DNA from: SIG673 sp045653945
GTDB taxonomy: Bacteria; Bacillota; Clostridia; Oscillospirales; CAG-272
DNA length: 10,840 nucleotides
Reading direction: 5' to 3'
Assembly: GCA_045653945.1 (NCBI GenBank)
Contig: JAZOML010000055.1
Span: 1-10,840 of the forward strand
Shown: in pieces, positions 1 to 6,940 of the stretch
Position numbering within the stretch: position 1 is the first letter of the stretch
Layout: each line of letters opens with the position of its first letter
Position numbers and translations under genes: made by a program
The notes under the pieces: model-generated
The model's database searches: none
What the model was told of the DNA's origin: nothing
The model's input: the letters and a program-made list of their open reading frames with translations, nothing else

Positions 1-1037
1 TTGTACTTGAAAATGGGCAAATCTTTGAGGGTACTCGCTTTGGCTATGAGGGTGAGGCTATCGGTGAGATAGTATTCAATACCTCAGCGGTTGGCTATAT
101 CGAAACATTAACCGATGCCTGCTATAAGGGACAAATTTTGCTTCAAACATTTCCCCTTATTGGTAACTACGGTTGGATAAGCGCGGATACCAACGGAAAG
201 GAGATCGCTCCTGCGGCTTACATAGTAAGAGAATGGTGCGAAAAACCATCTAACTTCCGTTGTGAGGGAACAATCGACAGTGAGCTCAAGACTCGCAAAA
301 TTCCCGGTATTTATGGTGTTGATACGAGAGCGCTTACTAAGATTATTAGAGAAAACGGAACGATGAATGCAATTATTTGCGACGATCCGTCCGCAGTTGA
401 TTTTGCACTTCTTAAGGCATATAAACCTGAATTCACACTTTGTTCTTGCGGTAACAAGGTTTATAAAGCTGAAAACGAAAAGCATAAGGTTACAGTAATA
501 TGCTACGGCGAAACATACGGAGCAGTTAATAGCTTACTCAGTAGAGATTGCTCGGTTACTGTCCTTCCTGCAAGCGCAACTGCCGATGAGGTCCTTGCTA
601 CAAATCCCGACGGTATTTTCCTTGGCAGCGGTTCAGGTAATCCTGAGGATTACAAGGAGTGTATTGAAACCGTTAAATCCCTTGTTGGTAAGAAGCCGAT
701 ATTTGCTGTTTCACTTGGACATCAAATACTTGCTCTTGCAAAGGGAGCTAAAACCTACAAGCTCAAATACGGTCATAGAGGCGCAAGCCAGCCGGTTAAA
801 GAGGTTGCAACAGGCAGAACTCACATCACAAGCCAAAATCACGGCTATTGTGTTGATACCGACAGTGTTACCGCGCTTAGCGGTGTAGTTACCTATATCA
901 ACGGTAACGACAAGACCTGCGAGGGTGTTGAGTATGCAAGTGATAAGGCTTTCTCGGTACAGTTTATTCCAGAAAAGGCGTTTGGTGAGGATAACACCGA
1001 AAACGTTCTCTTTAACAAGTTTGTTTCAATGCTTTAA
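1..1037 (+). CDS. carA: Carbamoyl-phosphate synthase small subunit, 5' truncated, glutaminase site degenerate
   Basis: In CPS the small subunit normally hydrolyses glutamine and passes ammonia to CarB for carbamoyl phosphate, the precursor of pyrimidines and arginine. The frame is open from the left edge (first full codon at 3) to TAA at 1035-1037, giving 344 visible residues. By comparison with E. coli CarA only about seven N-terminal residues are missing. The N-terminal domain is well conserved (GEIVFNTSAVGY; YGVDTRALT), and the C-terminal class I amidotransferase domain follows from about residue 160. Its nucleophile motif reads FAVSLGHQ, with Ser (codon 711-713) in place of Cys. The catalytic His region reads VQFIPEK, with Ile (966-968) for His, while the following Glu is kept. 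The glutamine-binding Ser of the N-domain is Cys (120-122), and the usual DFGxK motif reads ETYGAV. Gln-Asn of SQNHG is retained. It lies 30 bases before carB. Identity is very secure; loss of glutaminase activity is inferred from the substitutions. Confidence 0.95.
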   Translation, partial: VLENGQIFEGTRFGYEGEAIGEIVFNTSAVGYIETLTDACYKGQILLQTFPLIGNYGWISADTNGKEIAPAAYIVREWCEKPSNFRCEGTIDSELKTRKIPGIYGVDTRALTKIIRENGTMNAIICDDPSAVDFALLKAYKPEFTLCSCGNKVYKAENEKHKVTVICYGETYGAVNSLLSRDCSVTVLPASATADEVLATNPDGIFLGSGSGNPEDYKECIETVKSLVGKKPIFAVSLGHQILALAKGAKTYKLKYGHRGASQPVKEVATGRTHITSQNHGYCVDTDSVTALSGVVTYINGNDKTCEGVEYASDKAFSVQFIPEKAFGEDNTENVLFNKFVSML

Positions 1038-1067
1038 GATTTCATCAAGGAAAGGATATATAAATTT

Positions 1068-4000
1068 ATGCCACTTTGTAAGGATATAAAAAAGGTACTC
1101 GTTATTGGTGCAGGTCCTATCGTTATTGGTCAGGCGGCTGAGTTTGACTATGCAGGAGCACAGGCTTGTCGTGTTTTGAAGGCAGAGGGAATAAACGTTG
1201 TTCTTGTTAACTCCAACCCTGCAACGATTATGACCGATAAGGCTCTTGCTGATGAAATCTACCTTGAGCCGCTTACTGTTGATACAGTTAAAAGAATAAT
1301 TCAAAAGGAAAAGCCTGACAGTATTCTTGCCGGTCTTGGCGGACAAACCGGTCTTACTATTGCTATGCAGCTTGCAAAAGAAGGATTTCTTGAAAAGTCC
1401 GGAGTTCGCCTGCTTGGTACTAACGCCGAGGCAATTGATAAAGCTGAGGATAGAGAGCTTTTTCGTGACACTATGCAAAAAATAGGTCAGCCCTGCATTC
1501 CCTCCGATATTGCGACCACGCTTGAAAGAGCAGAGGAAATTGCTGAGCAAATCGGATATCCCGTTATTATTCGCCCTGCATTTACGCTTGGCGGTGCAGG
1601 CGGCGGTGTTGCTCACAATCTTGATGACCTTCGCGTAATTGCAAAGAACGGTCTTATGCTTTCGCCTATTACTCAGGTTCTTGTTGAAAAATACATCTAT
1701 GGTTGGAAAGAGGTTGAGTTTGAGGTTATGCGTGATAGCGTAGGTAACGCAATCGCAATCTGCTCAATGGAGAACGTTGACCCTGTTGGTGTTCATACCG
1801 GCGACTCTATTGTTGTCGCCCCTGCAGTAACACTTTCCGCAAAGGAATACAGTATGCTCCGTAACGCTTCGCTTGACATTATTACCGAGCTTGGTATCGA
1901 GGGCGGCTGTAACTGTCAGTTTGCGCTTGATCCGGTAAGTATGAACTATGCGGTTATCGAGGTTAACCCCCGTGTTTCCCGTTCCTCCGCACTTGCATCA
2001 AAGGCAACCGGATACCCGATTGCAAAGGTTACCTCAAAGATTGCTCTCGGTTATACTCTTGACGAAATCAAGAACGACGTTACAGGTACTACTTATGCTT
2101 GCTTTGAGCCTGCGATTGACTATATCGTTGTAAAATTCCCGAAATGGCCCTTTGATAAGTTCGTTCACGCAAGTAGAAAGCTTGGAACGGCAATGAAGGC
2201 AACGGGTGAGGTTATGTCTATCGCTCCTACCTTTGAAATGGCGCTTATGAAGGCGGTTAGAGGAGCTGAAATTTCACTTGATACCCTTAACAACCCCGTA
2301 ATCCAGCAAAGCGAGAATATTATTGATATGCTCGGTAACTGCGATGACAGACGTCTGTTCACGGTATTTGAGGCTCTTAAGAGAGGCGTAACCGTTGACG
2401 AAATCAATAGAATTACAAGAATTGATAAATGGTTTATAAATAAGCTTAAAAATCTTGCTGACTTTGAAGACGAAATTGAAGGTAAACAGCTTACTCTTGA
2501 CGATTACTTCAAGGGCAAAAAGCTCGGTTATCCCGACAAGGCACTTGCGAGAATAAGTGGATATGACCTTCCCACAGGCGCTGACGCCGTTTATAAGATG
2601 GTTGACACCTGTGCTGCCGAGTTTGCCGCAAGCACACCTTACTTCTATTCAACATATGATAAGGAGTGCGAGGCAAGAGAGCTTGTAGCTAATAAGAAAA
2701 AGGAAACTATAATCGTTCTTGGCTCAGGTCCTATCCGTATTGGTCAGGGTATAGAGTTTGACTATTCGTCCGTTCACTGCGTTTGGGCACTTAAAAAGCT
2801 CGGTTATGAGGTAGTTATCATAAATAACAACCCCGAAACCGTATCTACCGACTTTGATACTGCCGATAGACTGTATTTTGAACCCCTCACTCCTGAGGAC
2901 GTAATGAACGTCATTAAGGTTGAGAAGCCCGTTGGCGTTGTTGTTGCGTTTGGCGGTCAAACTGCTATTAAGCTCACCAAGTTCCTTGACGATAACGGCA
3001 TACAAATTCTCGGTACGTCTGCGGACGGAATTGACGTTGCTGAGGATAGAGAACGCTTTGATGCTCTTCTTGAATCGTTTAACATTAGACGTCCTAAGGG
3101 ACTTTCGGTTATGACCGAGGCTGAGGCACTTGAAGCTGCATCTACTCTTGGCTATCCCGTACTCCTTCGTCCTTCATACGTTATCGGCGGTCAGAATATG
3201 ACAATCGCGCACACCGAGGACGACGTAAAGCGTTATATGAAGATTATTCTCGCACAGGGAATTGAAAACGCTGTTCTTGTTGACCAGTACCTTATGGGTA
3301 CTGAGCTTGAGGTTGACGTAATTTCCGATGGCGTTGACGTTCTTATCCCCGGTATTATGGAGCATATTGAAAGAGCCGGTGTTCACTCAGGCGACTCTAT
3401 TGCTGTATATCCGCCATATAATCTCAGCGATAAGATGAAAAAGACGGTTATTGATTGCTCAACCAAGCTTGCGCTTTCACTTGGCACAAAGGGACTTGTT
3501 AATATCCAGTACCTTATTTATAGAAACGAGCTTTATGTTATTGAGGTTAACCCAAGAGCATCAAGAACTGTTCCTTATATCAGCAAGGTTACTAACGTTC
3601 CTATGGTTGATCTTGCCTCTAAGATAATGGTTGGCGCAAAGCTTAAGGATTTTGAATACGGTACAGGTCTTTATAAAACACCTCCATACTACGCGGTTAA
3701 GGTTCCCGTATTCTCATTTGAGAAGCTTAATGACGTTAACTCTGCACTTGGCCCGGAAATGAAATCAACCGGTGAGGTTCTTGGTATAGGTAAGACACTA
3801 AACGAGGCTATATTCAAGGGTATGATTTCGGCAGGATTTAAGCTTTATGACCACACAGCAAGTGCGGCAAAGGGCGTATTCCTTACAGTTTCCGACCAGG
3901 ATAAGTTTGAAATTGTTAAGCTTGCAAAAAAGCTTGACGAGCAGGGCTTTAAGCTTTATGCTACAAGAGGAACTGCAAGAGAAATTGCATCTCTTGGTAT

Positions 4001-5108
4001 CGACGTTACCGTTGTTCGTAACCTTTCAAAAACTAATGAAATTATGGACCTTCTTGAGGGTGAAAAGCTCAACTACATCGTTTACACGGGTATTGGTCAG
4101 AAGAAATCCATTGAGGACTTTGTAAGACTTCATAGAAGAGCTACTCAGCTTGGTGTTGCTTGTCTTACCTCGCTTGATACAGCAAACGCTCTTGCCGATA
4201 TTATCGCATCAAGATATACCGAGCACAACACTGAGCTTGTTGATATCAACTCAATGAGAACCGAGAAGAATCCGCTTTATTTCCTTAAGATGCAGGGAAC
4301 GGGTAACGACTATATTCTCGTTGATAACTGCGATGGAAAGATTACCTGTCCCGAATCGCTTACTCTTATGTACACTGACCGTCATTACGGTATCGGTGCT
4401 GACGGACTTGTTCTTGTTGAAAACTCCGACGTAGCCGATGCTAAAATGAGGATGTTCAATATAGACGGTACTGAGGGTAAAATGGCGGGTAACTGCATAC
4501 GTTGTGTTGCTAAGTACCTTTACGATAGTGGAAAAGTGGTAAAAGAGGAAATGACTCTTGAAACCGCAAGTGGTATAAAAGAAGTTACCGTTTACACTTC
4601 AAATGACAAGGTAACCTCTGTTTCTGCTAAAATGGGTAAGGCAGACTTTACTGCGAAGAATGTTCCCGTTAAGTTAAAGGCTGATAAGGTTATGGACCAT
4701 AAGGTTACTATTGACGGTACTGAATACAGTATAAGCTGTGTTTCGGTTGGAAACCCCCACTGCGTAGTGTTCTGCGATAAGGTTGATGCAGTAGACGTAG
4801 AAACAATAGGACCTAAGTTTGAATACAATAAGCTGTTCCCTGAGAGAATTAACACAGAATTTGTTCGTGTTGTAAATAGAAACACACTCAAAATGCGTGT
4901 TTGGGAGCGTGGAAACGGGGAAACCTTTGCATGCGGTACGGGTGCTTGTGCAGCCGTTGCAGTAGCTTGCGAGCTTGGTCTTTGCGACAAGGGCGCTGAT
5001 ATAACCGTAAAGGTAAAGGGCGGCGACCTTATCGTTAACTACACCGATGACGGAATTACCTTGACAGGTAATGCTAAACTCGTTTACAAGGGCGAGCTTA
5101 TGTTCTAA
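1068..5108 (+). CDS. carB-dapF: Carbamoyl-phosphate synthase large subunit fused to diaminopimelate epimerase (CarB-DapF)
   Basis: This is one 1346-residue frame from ATG 1068, with AAGGAAAGG upstream at 1047-1055. Residues 1 to about 1062 are a full-length CarB. The first ATP-grasp half begins VLVIGAGPIVIGQAAEFDYA and carries IEVNPRVSRSSALASKATGY. An oligomerisation region follows. The second synthetase half has LGSGPIRIGQGIEFDYSSVH and IEVNPRASRTVPYISKV, and a MGS-like allosteric domain spans about 930-1050. CarB makes carbamoyl phosphate from bicarbonate, two ATP and ammonia. After a short linker, residues 1063-1346 match DapF, which interconverts LL- and meso-diaminopimelate for lysine and peptidoglycan: FLKMQGTGNDYILVDN, GIGADGLVLVE, VGNPHCVVF, RVWERGNGETFACGTGAC. 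The second catalytic Cys is present (residue 1289). At the first Cys position the text is KMAGNCIRC, so Ala 1140 stands where Cys is expected and Cys 1143 follows. There is no stop or frameshift between the halves and no good ribosome binding site before the internal ATG at 4254, so a true fusion is likely. Confidence 0.95.
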   Translation: MPLCKDIKKVLVIGAGPIVIGQAAEFDYAGAQACRVLKAEGINVVLVNSNPATIMTDKALADEIYLEPLTVDTVKRIIQKEKPDSILAGLGGQTGLTIAMQLAKEGFLEKSGVRLLGTNAEAIDKAEDRELFRDTMQKIGQPCIPSDIATTLERAEEIAEQIGYPVIIRPAFTLGGAGGGVAHNLDDLRVIAKNGLMLSPITQVLVEKYIYGWKEVEFEVMRDSVGNAIAICSMENVDPVGVHTGDSIVVAPAVTLSAKEYSMLRNASLDIITELGIEGGCNCQFALDPVSMNYAVIEVNPRVSRSSALASKATGYPIAKVTSKIALGYTLDEIKNDVTGTTYACFEPAIDYIVVKFPKWPFDKFVHASRKLGTAMKATGEVMSIAPTFEMALMKAVRGAEISLDTLNNPVIQQSENIIDMLGNCDDRRLFTVFEALKRGVTVDEINRITRIDKWFINKLKNLADFEDEIEGKQLTLDDYFKGKKLGYPDKALARISGYDLPTGADAVYKMVDTCAAEFAASTPYFYSTYDKECEARELVANKKKETIIVLGSGPIRIGQGIEFDYSSVHCVWALKKLGYEVVIINNNPETVSTDFDTADRLYFEPLTPEDVMNVIKVEKPVGVVVAFGGQTAIKLTKFLDDNGIQILGTSADGIDVAEDRERFDALLESFNIRRPKGLSVMTEAEALEAASTLGYPVLLRPSYVIGGQNMTIAHTEDDVKRYMKIILAQGIENAVLVDQYLMGTELEVDVISDGVDVLIPGIMEHIERAGVHSGDSIAVYPPYNLSDKMKKTVIDCSTKLALSLGTKGLVNIQYLIYRNELYVIEVNPRASRTVPYISKVTNVPMVDLASKIMVGAKLKDFEYGTGLYKTPPYYAVKVPVFSFEKLNDVNSALGPEMKSTGEVLGIGKTLNEAIFKGMISAGFKLYDHTASAAKGVFLTVSDQDKFEIVKLAKKLDEQGFKLYATRGTAREIASLGIDVTVVRNLSKTNEIMDLLEGEKLNYIVYTGIGQKKSIEDFVRLHRRATQLGVACLTSLDTANALADIIASRYTEHNTELVDINSMRTEKNPLYFLKMQGTGNDYILVDNCDGKITCPESLTLMYTDRHYGIGADGLVLVENSDVADAKMRMFNIDGTEGKMAGNCIRCVAKYLYDSGKVVKEEMTLETASGIKEVTVYTSNDKVTSVSAKMGKADFTAKNVPVKLKADKVMDHKVTIDGTEYSISCVSVGNPHCVVFCDKVDAVDVETIGPKFEYNKLFPERINTEFVRVVNRNTLKMRVWERGNGETFACGTGACAAVAVACELGLCDKGADITVKVKGGDLIVNYTDDGITLTGNAKLVYKGELMF
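4254..5108 (+). other. dapF: DapF (diaminopimelate epimerase) domain within the fusion
   Basis: This is the C-terminal domain of the carB-dapF frame, listed separately so that the epimerase can be found. It is about 284 residues from Met 1063, close to the usual length of a free-standing DapF. Both structural halves are present. The first half has TGNDY, YGIGADG and FNIDGTEG. The second has SVGNPHCV, FPERINTEFV and the ACGTGAC catalytic loop. The internal ATG at 4254 could in principle start a separate DapF. However, the bases before it (GATATCAACTCA) lack a Shine-Dalgarno match, so separate translation is not supported. Confidence 0.85.
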
Positions 5109-5111
5109 AAA
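5083..5111 (+). promoter_or_regulatory. Candidate rnpB promoter inside the dapF 3' end
   Basis: TTTACA (5083-5088, five of six matches to a sigma-70 type -35) is followed after 17 bases by TAAAAA (5106-5111, four of six to a -10). This places a start close to the mature 5' end of the RNase P RNA at about 5121. The -10 overlaps the carB-dapF stop codon. A perfect TTGACA also occurs at 5061-5066 but has no well-spaced -10 match. Processing of rnpB from a carAB read-through transcript is an equally possible alternative. Confidence 0.3.
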
Positions 5112-5120
5112 ACTATATTT

Positions 5121-5490
5121 GAGTGGACGGCGCAATTGCGTACTATCACGCCGAAAGGTATTAGTGCGAGGAAAGTCCGGGCTTCATAGGGCAGGATAAC
5201 TGATAACGTCAGCCGAGGGCGACCTTAGGGAAAGTGCAACAGAAATAAACCGCCAAGCCCTGCTTGGTAAGGATGGAAAGGCGAGGTAAGAGCTCACCGG
5301 CAGTATGGTAACATACTAGCAAATGTAAACCCTATCCGAAGCAACACCGTATGTGAAAAGGAAACTTCGTGTTCCGCGTTTGCCCGACGTTTTTTCACGG
5401 GTGGCAAGGAGCTTTATGGCGACATAAAGCCAAGATAGATAATTGCGGTCGACTTTTAGTCGGCACAGAACCCGGCTTATAAGTCCACTC
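5121..5490 (+). ncRNA. rnpB: RNase P RNA (bacterial, A-type-like)
   Basis: This is the catalytic RNA of RNase P, which removes 5' leaders from pre-tRNAs together with the RnpA protein. The ends pair perfectly as helix P1: GAGTGGAC (5121-5128) with GTCCACTC (5483-5490). Conserved region I, GAGGAAAGTCC, is at 5168-5178, and conserved region V, ACAGAACCC, at 5465-5473 supplies the other side of P4. The core also shows GGTAAGGATGGAAAGGCGAGG and GGTAAGAGCTCACCGG. Two hairpins capped by GNRA tetraloops are visible: AGTATG-GTAA-CATACT (5302-5317, P12-like) and GCTTTATG-GCGA-CATAAAGC (5411-5430, P18-like). AGATAGATAATTG near the 3' side is also typical. The P18 tetraloop and roughly 370-base length suggest the ancestral A type rather than the Bacillus B type. 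The gene starts 12 bases after carB-dapF. Confidence 0.95.
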
Positions 5491-5500
5491 AAAACCAGAA

Positions 5501-5540
5501 ATGACCGCAAAGGTGGACAGTTACACCACTTTTGCGGTTA
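5501..5540 (+). terminator. Hairpin terminator after rnpB
   Basis: ACCGCAAAGGTGG (5504-5516) pairs with CCACTTTTGCGGT (5526-5538) with a single G-U, around a nine-base loop. The stem can extend outward to about 16 pairs. The downstream tract (TTATTTACATATT) is U-rich but interrupted, so termination may be partial. It sits between rnpB and murD and probably ends the rnpB transcript. Confidence 0.6.
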
Positions 5541-5561
5541 TTTACATATTAGTAATATTTT

Positions 5562-5567
5562 AAGGAG
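5562..5567 (+). promoter_or_regulatory. Ribosome binding site fixing the murD TTG start
   Basis: AAGGAG lies nine bases before TTG 5577. No ATG or GTG at a comparable distance is in frame, and the protein begins in register with the MurD N-terminal domain, so the rare TTG start is favoured. Confidence 0.75.
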
Positions 5568-5576
5568 AACTGATAA

Positions 5577-6920
5577 TTGAATAACGCTGACTTAAAGAGC
5601 TTGTCGGGTTCAAAATGCAGAATTTTTGGGCTTGGCAGATCAAACGAGGCGCTTATTTCCTATCTTGCAAAGCAAGGTGCGGAAATATTCGTTTCGGATA
5701 AAAGGAAGTCGGAAAATGAAATTACGGACGTTCTTCAAAAAAATGGAATAAAGAAAGCAACTGTTTTACCGTATGATTTGCCCCAAAAAACGGATTTTGT
5801 GTTCAGAACTCCCGTTATACGCCCCGATGCAAAGGAAATTACCGATAATATTTCACTCGGAGCAACACTGACAAGCGAGGTTGAACTTTTTTTTACAAAA
5901 GCAAAAGGGAAGATCTACGGCATAACCGGAAGCGACGGCAAAACTACCACAACAAGCATAACCTACGAGCTTTTAAAACGGAAAAATCCACAAAACACCT
6001 TTATTGGTGGTAATATCGGTACTCCGCTTATGTCTTTTGTTGAAAAACTTGATGAAAATTCCGTTACAGTGTGCGAGTTATCAAGCTTTCAGCTTATGAC
6101 GCTTGATATTGCTCCTCATTGCTCCGCTATAACAAATATTACCGAAAATCACCTTGATTGGCATACTAATATGGCGGAATATATCGCTTCTAAGCTCAAA
6201 ATTTTCACACAAAATACCCAAAAATCGGTTTTTCCAAAAAATTTTTCTTACACCGATTTGACACCCGTTAACAAAAAGGACATAATTACAGTTTTCCTTG
6301 GAAAAAATTCAAATGGCATAGGTTTAGACGGTGATAATATTACCTTTAAAGGCGAAAGCTTGCTTGATATACACAAAATAAAGCTAGTTGGCAAATATAA
6401 TGTTCTTAATTTTATGACGGCGATAGGATTAACCTATCCGTATATTCAAAAGAGTGATATAAACAATGTAGCCGAGAGCTTTTGTGGTGTTGAGCATAGA
6501 TGCGAATTTGTTGCAGAGAAGTGCGGTGTGAAATTTTATGACAGCTCGATTGATTCTACACCTTCAAGGACTAATGCAACGCTTTCCTGTTTTCCTGACA
6601 GTAGTGTTATTTTGATTTTAGGTGGTTATGATAAAAACCTTGATTATAAACCTCTTGCACTTAATTCACCTAAAAAAGTATTGAAATTCGTACTTGTTGG
6701 TGCAAATAAATGGAAGATATATAATACGCTTATAACCAACGGAATACCGCTTGACAGTATAACTGTTTGCTCTGATTTTTCTGATGCAATCTATTGTGCG
6801 TATCAGTTTGCTAACGAAAAAAATAACATTTTACTATCACCCGCGAGCGCAAGTTTTGATATGTTTTATGATTATGTGGAACGTGGGAATGTATATAAAA
6901 ATATCATTAACAGTATATAA
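5577..6920 (+). CDS. murD: UDP-N-acetylmuramoyl-L-alanine--D-glutamate ligase
   Basis: This cytoplasmic ATP-dependent ligase adds D-glutamate to UDP-MurNAc-L-Ala, the second step of peptidoglycan stem-peptide assembly. It is 447 residues, a normal MurD length. The N-terminal Rossmann-like domain starts near CRIFGLGRSNEALISYL. The central ATPase domain carries the P-loop GITGSDGKTTTTS (115-127), GGNIGTP (about 144-150), CELSSFQL (about 166-173) and NHLDWH (191-196). Lys 206 in ASKLKIF corresponds to the carbamylated lysine of Mur ligases. GKYNVLN (272-278) and GVEHRCE (304-310) lead into the C-terminal domain, which has YDSSIDSTPSRT and ends with SPASASFDMF (421-430) and ERG. The GSDGKT and SxPSRT forms are typical of clostridial MurD. 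The gene is unusually A-rich in codon use compared with carAB. It starts with TTG and sits after the rnpB hairpin; the WYL regulator follows after 20 bases. Confidence 0.93.
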   Translation: MNNADLKSLSGSKCRIFGLGRSNEALISYLAKQGAEIFVSDKRKSENEITDVLQKNGIKKATVLPYDLPQKTDFVFRTPVIRPDAKEITDNISLGATLTSEVELFFTKAKGKIYGITGSDGKTTTTSITYELLKRKNPQNTFIGGNIGTPLMSFVEKLDENSVTVCELSSFQLMTLDIAPHCSAITNITENHLDWHTNMAEYIASKLKIFTQNTQKSVFPKNFSYTDLTPVNKKDIITVFLGKNSNGIGLDGDNITFKGESLLDIHKIKLVGKYNVLNFMTAIGLTYPYIQKSDINNVAESFCGVEHRCEFVAEKCGVKFYDSSIDSTPSRTNATLSCFPDSSVILILGGYDKNLDYKPLALNSPKKVLKFVLVGANKWKIYNTLITNGIPLDSITVCSDFSDAIYCAYQFANEKNNILLSPASASFDMFYDYVERGNVYKNIINSI

Positions 6921-6930
6921 TTATCAAATA

Positions 6931-6937
6931 AGAGGTG
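6931..6937 (+). promoter_or_regulatory. Ribosome binding site favouring ATG 6941
   Basis: AGAGGTG at 6931-6937 matches the anti-Shine-Dalgarno and is correctly spaced for ATG 6941. An in-frame GTG at 6935 overlaps this site and is therefore unlikely to be the start. Confidence 0.65.
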
Positions 6938-6940
6938 TTT

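Noticed and set aside
138..140. TTG as the carA start
   Set aside because: Conserved CarA N-terminal sequence continues upstream to the window edge, so the true start lies outside.
108..485. Minus-strand open frame over carA, and similar antisense frames across carB-dapF (for example 1026-1616, 4592-4990, 4674-5135)
   Set aside because: They lie opposite strongly conserved coding sequence, have no recognisable motif and reflect the biased codon use of the real genes.
1..1037. carA as a pseudogene
   Set aside because: The frame is intact, domain length is normal, and conservation outside the triad is high, which points to selection for a non-glutaminase role.
5061..5066. Perfect TTGACA as an rnpB promoter -35
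   Set aside because: No acceptable -10 lies 16-18 bases downstream (TTACAA at best), and the start would fall well before the RNA 5' end.
5316..5510. Minus-strand 64-residue open frame
   Set aside because: It overlaps the conserved 3' half of rnpB and has no ribosome binding site or family resemblance.
5532..5558. Promoter for murD (TTGCGG ... TAATAT)
   Set aside because: The spacing is short, the -35 lies inside the terminator stem, and the start would leave almost no leader before the ribosome binding site.
6935..6937. GTG start for the WYL regulator
   Set aside because: It overlaps the Shine-Dalgarno sequence AGAGGTG, which is correctly placed for ATG 6941.
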